DNA from: Acinetobacter pittii ATCC 19004 = CIP 70.29
GTDB taxonomy: Bacteria; Pseudomonadota; Gammaproteobacteria; Pseudomonadales; Moraxellaceae
Length of the DNA stretch: 64,000 nucleotides
Reading direction: 5' to 3'
Assembly: GCF_000369045.1 (NCBI RefSeq)
Contig: NZ_KB849797.1
Location: forward strand, 390,844-454,843
Part shown: positions 1 through 8,670 of the stretch, piece after piece
How positions within the stretch are numbered: position 1 is the first letter of the stretch
Layout of the letters: every line of letters begins with the position of its first letter
The notes under the pieces: model-generated
Told to the model about the DNA's origin: nothing
The model's database searches: none
What the model saw: only the letters and a program-made list of their open reading frames with translations
Position numbers and translations under genes: made by a program

Positions 1-13
1 TCCATTTCATTCA

Positions 14-682
14 TTAGATAATTAACTCAGCAAGACTATCAACAACTTGCTGAGGTTGGCAATCATAGATATTTTCTCCATGATTATAGCCATAGCTGAC
101 CACAATACAATCAATTCCAGCACGACGCGCAGCCTCAATATCATTACTTGAATCGCCAATCATTAACGATTGTGAAGCAGATATTTTTAGGCTTTGCATG
201 CAATGCAATAATGGCAATGGATGAGGCTTTCTCTCTGGTAAGCTATCCCCACCAAGTACGACTTGAAAATATGGAGAGAGCTGTAAAGCATCAAGCAAAC
301 CTTGAGCAAGTTGTACAGGCTTATTGGTAACGCATGCCATTTGTATATTCAAAGTTTTACAATGTTTTAAAAACTCGGTTACACCAGGATAAATTTGAGT
401 ATTTACACAGAGTTCTACACTATATATATCAATAAATTTTTGTAATAAGACTTTGTGCTGTTCAGGATCTAATTTTCCAAAAATATGAAGCAGAACACTT
501 TCACAGAGTTTTGAAGCTCCTTTACCCACCCATTCTCGTATTTGAACTTCTGTTACCAATGGCCAACTTAGCGCCTCTAAACTTAAATTCATAGACCGAT
601 ACAAATCAGCAGCAGAATCAACCAACGTCCCATCTAGATCAAATAAAATTAAATCGCGCTTACTTAGTTGTGCAACAGACAT
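14..682 (-). CDS. gph: phosphoglycolate phosphatase, HAD family
   Basis: Probably removes phosphate from 2-phosphoglycolate in the cytoplasm. The 222-residue protein has the HAD motif I FDLDGTLVDS (nucleophile D15, acid D17), a motif II Thr in VTNKP, the motif III Lys in ERKPHP and motif IV GDSSNDIEAARRAG, with a helical cap between motifs I and II. An upstream TTG at 697 would add five residues; I chose the ATG at 682. The stop is followed within a few bases by another ATG on the same strand (TAATGAATG), so a further gene of this operon probably begins just outside the window. HAD substrates are hard to tell apart, so gph is a family-level call. Confidence 0.85.
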   Translation of the reverse strand: MSVAQLSKRDLILFDLDGTLVDSAADLYRSMNLSLEALSWPLVTEVQIREWVGKGASKLCESVLLHIFGKLDPEQHKVLLQKFIDIYSVELCVNTQIYPGVTEFLKHCKTLNIQMACVTNKPVQLAQGLLDALQLSPYFQVVLGGDSLPERKPHPLPLLHCMQSLKISASQSLMIGDSSNDIEAARRAGIDCIVVSYGYNHGENIYDCQPQQVVDSLAELII

Positions 683-701
683 CTTTTTTCTACTCAAAAT
701 T

Positions 702-728
702 AAAAAGGCATGCGTTTAGCATGCCTTG
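702..728 (-). terminator. intrinsic terminator after the FHA gene
   Basis: On the minus strand GGCATGC, a 5-base loop and GCATGCC are followed by TTTTTAATTTT. It lies between the FHA gene and gph, so gph probably needs its own promoter or some read-through. Confidence 0.7.
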
Positions 729-748
729 ATTGTAAAAGCAGCAACGGA

Positions 749-1375
749 TTATTTAAAGAATAACCATGCCAATACAGCTAAAATTACTAAAATAATAATA
801 GTGATTAAACCAACTGAGGCATTCTTTTGTTGCTCTTTTTCTTCAGCAACACGAGAAACCGGTTCATCAAAAGCGATAGGTGTTTGCTGTTGTGCATTAA
901 TATCTACACCCTCTGGAATAGGTGCAGGCTTTGGAATAGAAATATTCTGCGGCATACCATCGCGACGAACTTCTACTTCTGCAGCACGCTCTGCAAGGCT
1001 CGGCATTCCTTGATCGCTTAAATCTGGAGAGGATGTTGTATGTACAGGCTCGGCTTCAATTTCAGGTAATTCCGTGATTTTCTGTGCAGGGGCCAATACA
1101 GAAAATTTAAAACTAGCAAACTGAACAATATCACCATCATGCAACTGTTTTTCTTGCTTAATACGAATATCGTTTACAAATGTGCCATTCGATGAATTAA
1201 GGTCTTGTACCCATAGCGCTTGATCTTTCAGAAGCAATGCAGTATGGCGACGTGAAATTTCAGCAGCTTGTAACAAAACATCAGCATCTTGATGACGCCC
1301 TACCAACATATCACGATCAACATTAATTTCTTGGCCAGTAATTTCACCAGTAATTGCTTGTAGTTTCCAAGTCAT
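749..1375 (-). CDS. FHA-domain protein with a C-terminal membrane anchor
   Basis: A phosphothreonine-binding forkhead-associated domain fills about residues 4-95: VGRH (25-28), SRRH (41-44) and NSSNGT (60-65) are the conserved FHA contacts. A Pro- and Glu-rich linker follows, and the last 21 residues (VGLITIIILVILAVLAWLFFK, split as one hydrophobic helix plus FFK) look like a tail anchor leaving the FHA domain in the cytoplasm. An AGGA lies 7 bases before the ATG. It starts 40 bases after gspD on the same strand and may be cotranscribed with the secretion genes. No Ser/Thr kinase is visible in the window; partner and role are unknown. Confidence 0.85.
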   Translation of the reverse strand: MTWKLQAITGEITGQEINVDRDMLVGRHQDADVLLQAAEISRRHTALLLKDQALWVQDLNSSNGTFVNDIRIKQEKQLHDGDIVQFASFKFSVLAPAQKITELPEIEAEPVHTTSSPDLSDQGMPSLAERAAEVEVRRDGMPQNISIPKPAPIPEGVDINAQQQTPIAFDEPVSRVAEEKEQQKNASVGLITIIILVILAVLAWLFFK

Positions 1376-1415
1376 GCGTATGTCCTATTCATTTTTTATC
1401 AATCATAACATGCTA

Positions 1416-3692
1416 CTACTGTGCTGTGCTTGGGCGCAGTGTCGTTGTTGTTACTGTATTTTTAGTACGATTAACTTCAGGATCAGGTAACTGCAAGGTT
1501 TGCTTTTGAACTGCTGGCTCTACCGCTACAGGTGTAGTTACTGTCGAGGTTTTTCCACCTGAAGGAACCTGTTGATAATTTTTTGGCTGAGAGGCAATAC
1601 TAGGTGGTGTCATCTTTTGATTATAGACATCATCAACTTGCTCAGGCAGTTTTGCAAAATTGCCGTTTTTATCCATAGCCAATTGCAAGCTATAAAGCTG
1701 GCTATAGCGCTGCTGAGACAAACGGCGCACATCATTTGCATCACCCACAATTGTTGGGTGGATAAAAACAAGAAGGTTACGCTTCACATTACTTCGAGTA
1801 TCCGAGCGGAATAATCTACCTAAGTATGGAATACTGCTTAACCCAGGAATACCTTGTCTTGAAAGTGACGTGTCATCCGACACCAAACCACCAAGCACTA
1901 CTGTCTGTCCATGCTCAGCCAAAACAGCAGTTTTAATGGCACGTTTACTTGTCACCAAGTCAGCCGCTTGTCCACGACTGTCTTGAACAGCAGAGACTTC
2001 TTGTTCTACTTCCAGACGAACTGTACCGCCTTCACCGATATGTGGAACGACTTTTAATGTCACACCGACATCTTTACGTTCAACCGTGGTGTATGGGTTA
2101 ATACCTGTACTGTTTGTAGTGACCGATCCTGTTACAAAAGGAACGTTCTGACCAACAACAATATACGCCTCTTCATTATCCATCGTCACAATGGATGGTG
2201 TCGAAAGCAAATTTGATTTGGTATTAGTTTTAAGTGCTTGAATTAATGCACCATAAGCCTTACGAGAATTCTCAAAATTACCCAGAGCCAAGGTTGCCCC
2301 ATTACCTTTATTAGCGCCACCAGCGATAGCTGATGCAGCCCCAGCCGAACCACCCGATAAATAACCAGCAGCAATAGAAGATAAACTAGCCCCTACATTA
2401 CTAAAGCTAAGTAAACCAATCCCACTAGATAAATCACCCAGTGCCCATTGAATACCAAGTTGATCTGCATCATCTCCTGACACTTCGATAATTGCAGCTT
2501 CAATCAGAACTTGCTGACGACGCACATCAAGCTGCTGAATAGCAGATTCAATTTCGCGCATTAATTGAGGATCTGCCTTAACCACTAACGAGTTTTGGGC
2601 ATTATCCGCAATAATACTCACACCATTTTGGCTAAAGCTAGAGATACTGTTCTGATTATTATTGTTCGAATTACCATTTAGATTAATAGATGGCGTAGAA
2701 ATTGAGCTACCATTTGAACCAGAGGTATTTGAACTAGAATTCTGGTTATTACCCATCAAATTATTGATCGGATTCGATGAATTAGAAGAATTGTTATTAC
2801 TATTTGACGAAGAAACAGCTTGTCCTGTTACGAGGCCTTGCAAAATCTCAGATAAATTTTTTGCACTTGCATATTTCAATCGAAAAACTTTTAAACCACC
2901 TAAACGGTCGGCCGAAGGCACATCCAGCATTTCAATCATGTGGCGAATGCGCTTACGCGTTTCAGGATCACCCTTAACTAAAATACGATTGGTTCGGTTG
3001 TCTGCAATAATACGGATACGGGCACCGTTAAAATCTTTCGATGCTCCCGTAGCACTCATTGCCTCCAGTTGAGTAATAATTTCTTCAGCTTGGCTCGACT
3101 GAAGGCTTATTGCCTCAATATCATTCTGACCAGTACCATCTAAATTACGAATAATATTTTCAAGTTGGTAAATATTTGCTGCACGGTCCGAAACAATCAG
3201 TGCATTAGTCCCCGCAATTGCAGCCATATGCGCAAATTGTGGCATTAAAGGACGAAGTGCTGGAATTAGATCATTAGGATTGGTATTTTCAAGCCAAATA
3301 ACCCGAGTAACAATCTGATCACCACGTAGTCTGTTTCTAGAATCGTAAGGGATTCCCGAATTTTTAACATTGCTATCTGGAACTAGCTTAATGGTGTTAC
3401 CCGAAGGAATTGCCACCACTCCATTCACATTTAAGACCCCAAGGAATAGGTCGTAAACTTCATTTTTATTGAGGGGTTTATTCGATATTACTGTGACGTT
3501 ACCACGCACTCGTGGATCTACTGCAAAGTTTTTACCCGTAATGTCTGCCACTTCATTAATAAAAGCAGTTAAGTCAGCATCACGTAAATTGATCTTCCAT
3601 GTTTGGGCATAGACGCTGCTGCTCACTGTCGCAATCAATGGGGCTGCTGCAAGTAATGCCCAAAGTGGACGTTGATGATTCAATAAAGCCAT
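1416..3692 (-). CDS. gspD: type II secretion system secretin GspD
   Basis: Outer-membrane secretin that forms the exit channel of the type II system. The 758 residues show a signal peptide (cleavage near SSSVYA, residue 29), an N0 domain (about 31-110), N1-N3 ring domains (about 120-430) and the secretin barrel (about 440-640, with VPFVTGS and VVLGGLVSDD). The N3 domain carries an Asn/Ser-rich insert at about residues 295-352. After the barrel comes a Gln/Thr/Pro-rich tail of about 90 residues, where other secretins bind a pilotin. It follows gspN and gspC on the same strand, 41 bases behind gspC. Confidence 0.95.
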   Translation of the reverse strand: MALLNHQRPLWALLAAAPLIATVSSSVYAQTWKINLRDADLTAFINEVADITGKNFAVDPRVRGNVTVISNKPLNKNEVYDLFLGVLNVNGVVAIPSGNTIKLVPDSNVKNSGIPYDSRNRLRGDQIVTRVIWLENTNPNDLIPALRPLMPQFAHMAAIAGTNALIVSDRAANIYQLENIIRNLDGTGQNDIEAISLQSSQAEEIITQLEAMSATGASKDFNGARIRIIADNRTNRILVKGDPETRKRIRHMIEMLDVPSADRLGGLKVFRLKYASAKNLSEILQGLVTGQAVSSSNSNNNSSNSSNPINNLMGNNQNSSSNTSGSNGSSISTPSINLNGNSNNNNQNSISSFSQNGVSIIADNAQNSLVVKADPQLMREIESAIQQLDVRRQQVLIEAAIIEVSGDDADQLGIQWALGDLSSGIGLLSFSNVGASLSSIAAGYLSGGSAGAASAIAGGANKGNGATLALGNFENSRKAYGALIQALKTNTKSNLLSTPSIVTMDNEEAYIVVGQNVPFVTGSVTTNSTGINPYTTVERKDVGVTLKVVPHIGEGGTVRLEVEQEVSAVQDSRGQAADLVTSKRAIKTAVLAEHGQTVVLGGLVSDDTSLSRQGIPGLSSIPYLGRLFRSDTRSNVKRNLLVFIHPTIVGDANDVRRLSQQRYSQLYSLQLAMDKNGNFAKLPEQVDDVYNQKMTPPSIASQPKNYQQVPSGGKTSTVTTPVAVEPAVQKQTLQLPDPEVNRTKNTVTTTTLRPSTAQ

Positions 3693-3733
3693 AACTTGCG
3701 ATAATTCCTAACTCTTATGGTGACGTGTTATCA

Positions 3734-4570
3734 CTAAAAATTTTGTTGTATGGTCATCACTTGATCACCACGTTTTATTTCTATTTTCACTTGCCCAGCT
3801 CGACGAGCCTGTTCAAGCAACTGCACATCCGTTTGTCCCTGCCCAACCGTTTGACCGTTTAAAGAAACAATCCGATCACCCGGCCTTAAACCTAACTTAT
3901 TTCGAAGCGCAGTGGGTGTACGTTCTGTAACTTCAAAACCTTCACCAGAGTTCCCACTAACGCCCATGTCACGCAGATATTGTTCACGGTTGCCTTGCAT
4001 TTGCTGAATAGCCTGTCCTAACGCCTCTTGAGTCGTATTAACAGGTGCCGATGACTGAGGCGCAGTAGCAGTTGGCTGTGAAGCATCTGGCGTCATAGGT
4101 TGATATAAACCGTTTGGCAAACCTTTAAATTGGAGTTCACGAGTACTTCCATTACCTTGACGCAATATCACGTGATCCCAATAAACTTCTGCTAACTGAT
4201 AAGAGGTAGAACCTATTGTTTCTCCTACACGATATCGGTCAGCAATATTATCTAGCTTAATAACAGCCGAAGAAAAACGGTTCGGATAGCCCAGCATTAC
4301 GCCTTGTAATTCTAGGTTGACATTTTCCTGAGCCGCATTGGCTGAAGGTTCATTAAAAAGCGAAAAAGTACTAATGTTAGGAATTTGCGGCTGCTGTGAT
4401 CCTAACTCGACTCGATCAAACTGCATCATTTGAGGAGGGGCAATTACCCACCAAAATAATGAAGCTAATTTCCAACACAACCATAAAACCAAAAAGGCAA
4501 ATACAACTACACTTAACCGATCTAATTTTTGCCACTGTAATTGCTGTAATTTTTCAATCCATACTTTCAT
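3734..4570 (-). CDS. gspC: type II secretion inner-membrane protein GspC
   Basis: Links the inner-membrane platform to the GspD secretin. A single membrane helix lies at about residues 20-43, followed by the periplasmic homology region (about 60-150), a Pro/Gln/Thr linker and a C-terminal PDZ domain (about 205-278, with LGLRPGDRIVSLNGQ). The start codon shares one base with the gspN stop (TAATG) and its ribosome site AAGGGGG lies inside gspN, so the two are translationally coupled. Length of 278 is normal for the family. Confidence 0.92.
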   Translation of the reverse strand: MKVWIEKLQQLQWQKLDRLSVVVFAFLVLWLCWKLASLFWWVIAPPQMMQFDRVELGSQQPQIPNISTFSLFNEPSANAAQENVNLELQGVMLGYPNRFSSAVIKLDNIADRYRVGETIGSTSYQLAEVYWDHVILRQGNGSTRELQFKGLPNGLYQPMTPDASQPTATAPQSSAPVNTTQEALGQAIQQMQGNREQYLRDMGVSGNSGEGFEVTERTPTALRNKLGLRPGDRIVSLNGQTVGQGQTDVQLLEQARRAGQVKIEIKRGDQVMTIQQNF

Positions 4571-5313
4571 TAGTTACCCCCTTGTATTAAGGGTTGACGA
4601 GAACTAATGACAAACGTATCTAAACCAGCTTTTCCATCATAAGATGGAATATTAAGTAATAACCTTTGGGTAAGCTGTACATCAAGCATCATGTTGGCAT
4701 CTAATAAAAGATTGGCCATTTTTTGACTGCGTTGATCACGTATATCAACTTGTAATTGTCCATTTTGATCCGTTAATTGCCCATTTAAAGAAGGCATATT
4801 CATACGGTCTTGACGATCACCGATATTATAAATTAAAGCACCACCACCCCAATGTAATTGACCATCAACTGCTGCGAACCCCTGCTCTTTCTTATAATTA
4901 AACTCAATATCTTTCAGCTGGATGCTGTTCGCAGGCCATTGCCAATTCACAATTTGTTTTAATGTTTCAGGTGCAACCTGACCATTCATAGCCTTTACAA
5001 TTACTTTTTTCCCCACACCATAGCCCATTACCCCAGCTAATTGGGTATTCCCACTATGGATATCTACATCAGCAGCGAACCTTAATAAAAACAGGTCTAG
5101 AGGTCTAGTTTTCCAATGAATCGAGCCTCTCAAAGTACCACGCCGCCAATCTGCTTGGCCTTGCCAGATATTTCCACTTACATTGTGTAGAGTTTGATTA
5201 TTCTTTGAAAATTTAGAAATAAGCCACGTCGCCGGGATCTGTAAAATAATAAAAATTAAAAATGCAATGAGGGCAAAAAACCACCACTTCCATTGCTTAG
5301 ACTTTTTCTTCAT
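4570..5313 (-). CDS. gspN: type II secretion protein GspN
   Basis: The 247-residue protein has an N-terminal membrane helix (about 11-33) and a beta-rich periplasmic body typical of GspN, an accessory part of some type II secretion systems. It is the first gene of gspN-gspC-gspD; the other gsp genes are not in the window, in line with the scattered gsp loci of Acinetobacter. The upstream 90 bases are AT-rich and should hold the promoter, although I cannot name clear -35/-10 boxes. Confidence 0.88.
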   Translation of the reverse strand: MKKKSKQWKWWFFALIAFLIFIILQIPATWLISKFSKNNQTLHNVSGNIWQGQADWRRGTLRGSIHWKTRPLDLFLLRFAADVDIHSGNTQLAGVMGYGVGKKVIVKAMNGQVAPETLKQIVNWQWPANSIQLKDIEFNYKKEQGFAAVDGQLHWGGGALIYNIGDRQDRMNMPSLNGQLTDQNGQLQVDIRDQRSQKMANLLLDANMMLDVQLTQRLLLNIPSYDGKAGLDTFVISSRQPLIQGGN

Positions 5314-5602
5314 TCAGCCTTACCAACATGCAAATTATCATCCTTATTTTGAGAGTAGCTCCCTAGTCTGACATTATGCATACTTTTTCAACATCGCCAA
5401 TTCACTTCATATAAAAAAACCAAGCAATCGGGCTTGGCTTCGGTATTAAGACTATAAGTTGAACGTATGACAAAATCATGAAAACTTGACGCTCAATGAA
5501 GTAAATGCACATTTGATCTCAACAATTCATTTAAAGAGCAATTTAAACACTCAGTTTTTTAAATAATATTTATACCAAAATTTTGAGATATTTTTATCAA
5601 TA
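5314..5602. other. gene-free stretch between gspN and hns
   Basis: No open frame of note. It carries the promoter side of gspN (minus strand) and, further on, a second hairpin whose stem resembles the hns terminator. The 150 bases between the two hairpins could be an hns 3' trailer or a short RNA; see findings. Confidence 0.5.
5413..5437 (-). terminator. second intrinsic terminator downstream of hns
   Basis: On the minus strand a six-pair stem GCTTGG/CCAAGC encloses a 6-base loop and runs into TTTTTTT. The stem sequence matches part of the hns terminator about 190 bases upstream. Confidence 0.6.
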
Positions 5603-5634
5603 AAAAAGCCAAGCAAATTTGCTTGGCTTTTAAA
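5603..5634. terminator. intrinsic terminator of hns
   Basis: A 20-base perfect palindrome, GCCAAGCA paired to TGCTTGGC around AATT, is flanked by A and T runs on both sides, so it can stop transcription from either strand. It begins 14 bases after the hns stop. Confidence 0.8.
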
Positions 5635-5647
5635 AATGGCAATTTGA

Positions 5648-5974
5648 TTAGATTAAGAAATCTTCAAGTTTTGCGCCTTTTTCAATTTCAGCAACTAACC
5701 AGCGTGGTTGTTTACCGCGACCAGTCCAAGTCTCTTCAGCATTGTTTTTGTTGCGGTAACGAGGCTCAACAGATTTACGAGTTGTTTTCTTACGTTTTTG
5801 AGCACCAAACTCAAGAAGTTGTTCAACACTGAAACCTACATTTTCAGCAATCTCGATAATTTGATTATAAGCATCTTCGATTGCTTGATCTTTTTTACTT
5901 GCAATTAAAGCTTCTGCTTCTTCTTGTAAGCGTTTTAACTCTTCAACAGATAATTCACTGATATCCGGTTTCAT
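5648..5974 (-). CDS. hns: H-NS family nucleoid protein
   Basis: Histone-like silencer of AT-rich DNA. The 108 residues comprise an N-terminal helical oligomerisation part (SVEELKRLQEEAEALIASKK) and a C-terminal DNA-binding part with TWTGRGKQPRWL, the AT-hook-like core of H-NS. I set the start at the ATG at 5974 because CTGGAG sits 9 bases before it; the frame runs upstream to 6001 but without a ribosome site. It stands alone between two AT-rich gaps, as is usual for hns, with its own terminator. Confidence 0.92.
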   Translation of the reverse strand: MKPDISELSVEELKRLQEEAEALIASKKDQAIEDAYNQIIEIAENVGFSVEQLLEFGAQKRKKTTRKSVEPRYRNKNNAEETWTGRGKQPRWLVAEIEKGAKLEDFLI

Positions 5975-6168
5975 TAATAAATACTCCAGTCTTACAGACA
6001 ATTCAAAATAATACAGACAAAATTTAAAAACGTAAAATCAAGACCAATATTATTTATAATCTATTCAATAAGCAATAGTTTGAAAGCCGTGTTCATCAGA
6101 ATAATCAAAAAAATTACCTTTTAATTACATTACCAATTATAAATGAAATATATTTTATTAATATTTAT

Positions 6169-6609
6169 TTAAGATAAATGTATTAAGTCATGCCCAACTG
6201 ATTTTTCTAGCTCAATAATTTTTTGTTTTATTTCCTGTGGTATTTCACATTTTCGTTCTGTTAATTTATCTACGCATACCATAACAGCTTCACCAGTAGC
6301 GACTATTTGTTGTTGGGTTTCACTCCACAATATATAAGCCATACGGAATGCGCTATTACGGAGCTCCTCCACGCGAACACCAACTTTCAATACGTCAGGA
6401 TAAAAAACAGGCTTTAAATATTTACACTGACTTGAAGCAACAACGGTATATAAATGTGGGGTTAATATATTGATTGCTTCCATATATAAAATACGTGAGC
6501 TTTCAATATATCGATAATATTGTACATTATTGACATGACCAAAAGCGTCCATATCTCCCCACGCTACTTTCTGTTCATATATTACTGGGTAGACAGACAG
6601 TTCTTTCAT
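6169..6609 (-). CDS. acyl-CoA thioesterase, 4HBT/YbgC-like hotdog fold
   Basis: A 146-residue single hotdog domain. The motif WGDMDAFGHVNNVQYYRYIE (residues 17-36) contains the catalytic Asp and the helix start of the 4-hydroxybenzoyl-CoA thioesterase family. It follows hemY by 7 bases and is probably the last gene of the alg-hem transcript. The substrate cannot be read from the sequence; a housekeeping thioesterase of the YbgC type is the simplest guess. Confidence 0.85.
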   Translation of the reverse strand: MKELSVYPVIYEQKVAWGDMDAFGHVNNVQYYRYIESSRILYMEAINILTPHLYTVVASSQCKYLKPVFYPDVLKVGVRVEELRNSAFRMAYILWSETQQQIVATGEAVMVCVDKLTERKCEIPQEIKQKIIELEKSVGHDLIHLS

Positions 6610-6616
6610 TTTTACC

Positions 6617-7810
6617 TCATATTTTAAACTTTAAAAAATTTGCATCATTTTCAAAGATTAGATTTAACTGTTTGATTAACACATCATCTTCTTTAAGCGT
6701 AGACTTAATACGTAAATAGCTCATTAAAATATTATCTGGATATAATGATAATAATGTTTCAGCTTCTATTTGACGTCCAGTTGCCATATAGACATGCCAT
6801 TTTGCAAAGGTTAAAACTGGCAAATTCATATATTGATTTTCAAATTGAATAATTTTTTCTTCAACATCGGCATAGTCTGGAACTTGTTTAAGCAACTGTT
6901 GCTGAAACCATAGATAAAACACTTCTGGGTCAAACTGCTCTTTTAACAAATGTAGCGTTAAGGCCGCATGCTGCATGCTCATATCTGGCATACGTGCTAA
7001 TAGTTTTAGCCATAATAACTTACTGCTATAAGGTCGAGTTTGAATCTCAGACTCTAAATCCAAATAACGTTGCTGTAAGGCATGTAAGTCATCGATAGAC
7101 GCTTGGTCAAATTGCTGAAGAAGCTGCTGTAACCATAAATCACGGTGTTCTGCATCTAGCAAACCGTATTTCATAGAACGTAAATATACCCATGGATGTT
7201 GCAGCGCTAATTGCCCCCATAAAGCCGTTAATCTTTGCTGGTAAGCAGTTTCTATTTCTTGTAACCACGGTGATAACTGGTGTTGATATAAAAATTCGAG
7301 ATGAGTTAATGCACGATCGGCTTCATTTTCGGTTAAAAAGATTTCAATTCGCTGTAACTCTGCCAATTCAAATGCCATCGGTGGTGATTGATCGAGAGCA
7401 GCCAATGCTTTTGGATAGTCCCCACTTAAAACCAGAAACTTGGCATCGATAATATTTTTTAAAAGCCCTGATTGAGTAAAAACACGTTCAATAAATACAC
7501 GTTGATCTTCGGCCGCTTCTAATAACCAAACAATACCTAATTGTTCATAGGGATGAAGGTTTTTAAACTGGAAGATGTTTTCACTTTTTCTTTGTTCACG
7601 AGATGAATAACGTTTAATCCACAGCCACAAGAGTTGAGCAATAAAACTCATCACTACAAAAGTAAGAGTTAATCCCCAGACATTTGTTTGCAGCTGCAAT
7701 TGTCGCCAGTAAATATAGACATACCCCATTCCATAGCCATAACTAAATAAAGCTAGGGCTGCAAAGAGTATTAAGCTGATTACGAAATAAACCCACAGGA
7801 GGTGTTTCAT
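6617..7810 (-). CDS. hemY: HemY, membrane TPR protein of the haem operon
   Basis: Inner-membrane protein with two N-terminal helices (about 4-25 and 42-63) and a long cytoplasmic or periplasmic helical-repeat body typical of HemY_N/TPR proteins (397 residues). This is the gammaproteobacterial HemY, not protoporphyrinogen oxidase. It follows hemX by 9 bases. Exact function is not settled in the family; the conserved place in the hem operon suggests a role in late haem synthesis or its regulation. Confidence 0.9.
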   Translation of the reverse strand: MKHLLWVYFVISLILFAALALFSYGYGMGYVYIYWRQLQLQTNVWGLTLTFVVMSFIAQLLWLWIKRYSSREQRKSENIFQFKNLHPYEQLGIVWLLEAAEDQRVFIERVFTQSGLLKNIIDAKFLVLSGDYPKALAALDQSPPMAFELAELQRIEIFLTENEADRALTHLEFLYQHQLSPWLQEIETAYQQRLTALWGQLALQHPWVYLRSMKYGLLDAEHRDLWLQQLLQQFDQASIDDLHALQQRYLDLESEIQTRPYSSKLLWLKLLARMPDMSMQHAALTLHLLKEQFDPEVFYLWFQQQLLKQVPDYADVEEKIIQFENQYMNLPVLTFAKWHVYMATGRQIEAETLLSLYPDNILMSYLRIKSTLKEDDVLIKQLNLIFENDANFLKFKI

Positions 7811-7819
7811 ATATCCTCC

Positions 7820-8662
7820 TTATGAGCCGATTAGCCCAAGTGTAGAGAGTTTAGGAACAGGCACGATAGATAAATGTGCCACTTTAGCAATACGTTTTTT
7901 TAACTGCTGACTGGTTGCATCAGGCATTTCATCTAACTTTTGCATCACAGATTGCAACTCATTTTGATACTCAGTCATTTTTCCTTGATTGAGTGCCTGT
8001 TCGGCAATCAACAATCTTAATTGCACTTCTTTAAGCACAACGCTTCGACTCATTAAATTAATAGACGGCGTTTCTACTTTTTCTATACGGAACCACTTTT
8101 TCCACCAAGACACAGTCTCGGATTGATCCATTTCAAGTTTAGGCTGGGCTAAGGCTTGTTGAATATTCTTATCAATGTTCTGTAATAAATCATCGATTAA
8201 TTGATGACGTTGATTTTGAGCCAAAGTGAACTGTTGAACTGCCTGTTTATCCTGCTCGAGCGATTGATTCAAGCTATGCTGCAATGCAGGAGCAATTTCA
8301 TAGTGTACAAGCGATTGCTGTAACTGATTTAATTGATCAACTGCATAAATCAACTGCTGCTGATCAATCGCAAATTGAATTAAATCTAACTTTTGTTTAA
8401 TTAAAACTGTAGGTGCAATACCTGTCGGTGGAGCATCTGGTTGAACTACTGAACTCGTTTTATTCCCTGTACTTACGGGTTGATTCTGCAACTGTCGCTG
8501 TAAAGCAACCAATTGATCATTTAAATTGGCATAGTGCTGTTCTGATTGCAGCAGACTTTGTTTAAGCTCGGGAACAGTACGAGAAATTTGCCACATATCG
8601 TAACTGAGCTTAGCCAACCAAGCTACGCCCAGTAAAATGATGATAGAAACAAGTTTTCTCAT
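7820..8662 (-). CDS. hemX: HemX-like membrane protein
   Basis: One N-terminal membrane helix (about 5-20), then a coiled coil with many Gln and Leu (about 30-60), a Thr/Pro-rich linker and a helical periplasmic domain. Length is 280, shorter than E. coli HemX (about 390). Databases often call it uroporphyrinogen-III C-methyltransferase, but no methyltransferase motif is visible, so that name is misleading. Its start is 8 bases after hemD. Confidence 0.85.
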   Translation of the reverse strand: MRKLVSIIILLGVAWLAKLSYDMWQISRTVPELKQSLLQSEQHYANLNDQLVALQRQLQNQPVSTGNKTSSVVQPDAPPTGIAPTVLIKQKLDLIQFAIDQQQLIYAVDQLNQLQQSLVHYEIAPALQHSLNQSLEQDKQAVQQFTLAQNQRHQLIDDLLQNIDKNIQQALAQPKLEMDQSETVSWWKKWFRIEKVETPSINLMSRSVVLKEVQLRLLIAEQALNQGKMTEYQNELQSVMQKLDEMPDATSQQLKKRIAKVAHLSIVPVPKLSTLGLIGS

Positions 8663-8670
8663 ACGAATCC

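Noticed and set aside
2662..3072. 136-residue plus-strand frame inside gspD
   Set aside because: Antisense to the Asn/Ser-rich part of gspD; its Glu/Leu-rich composition is a translation artefact.
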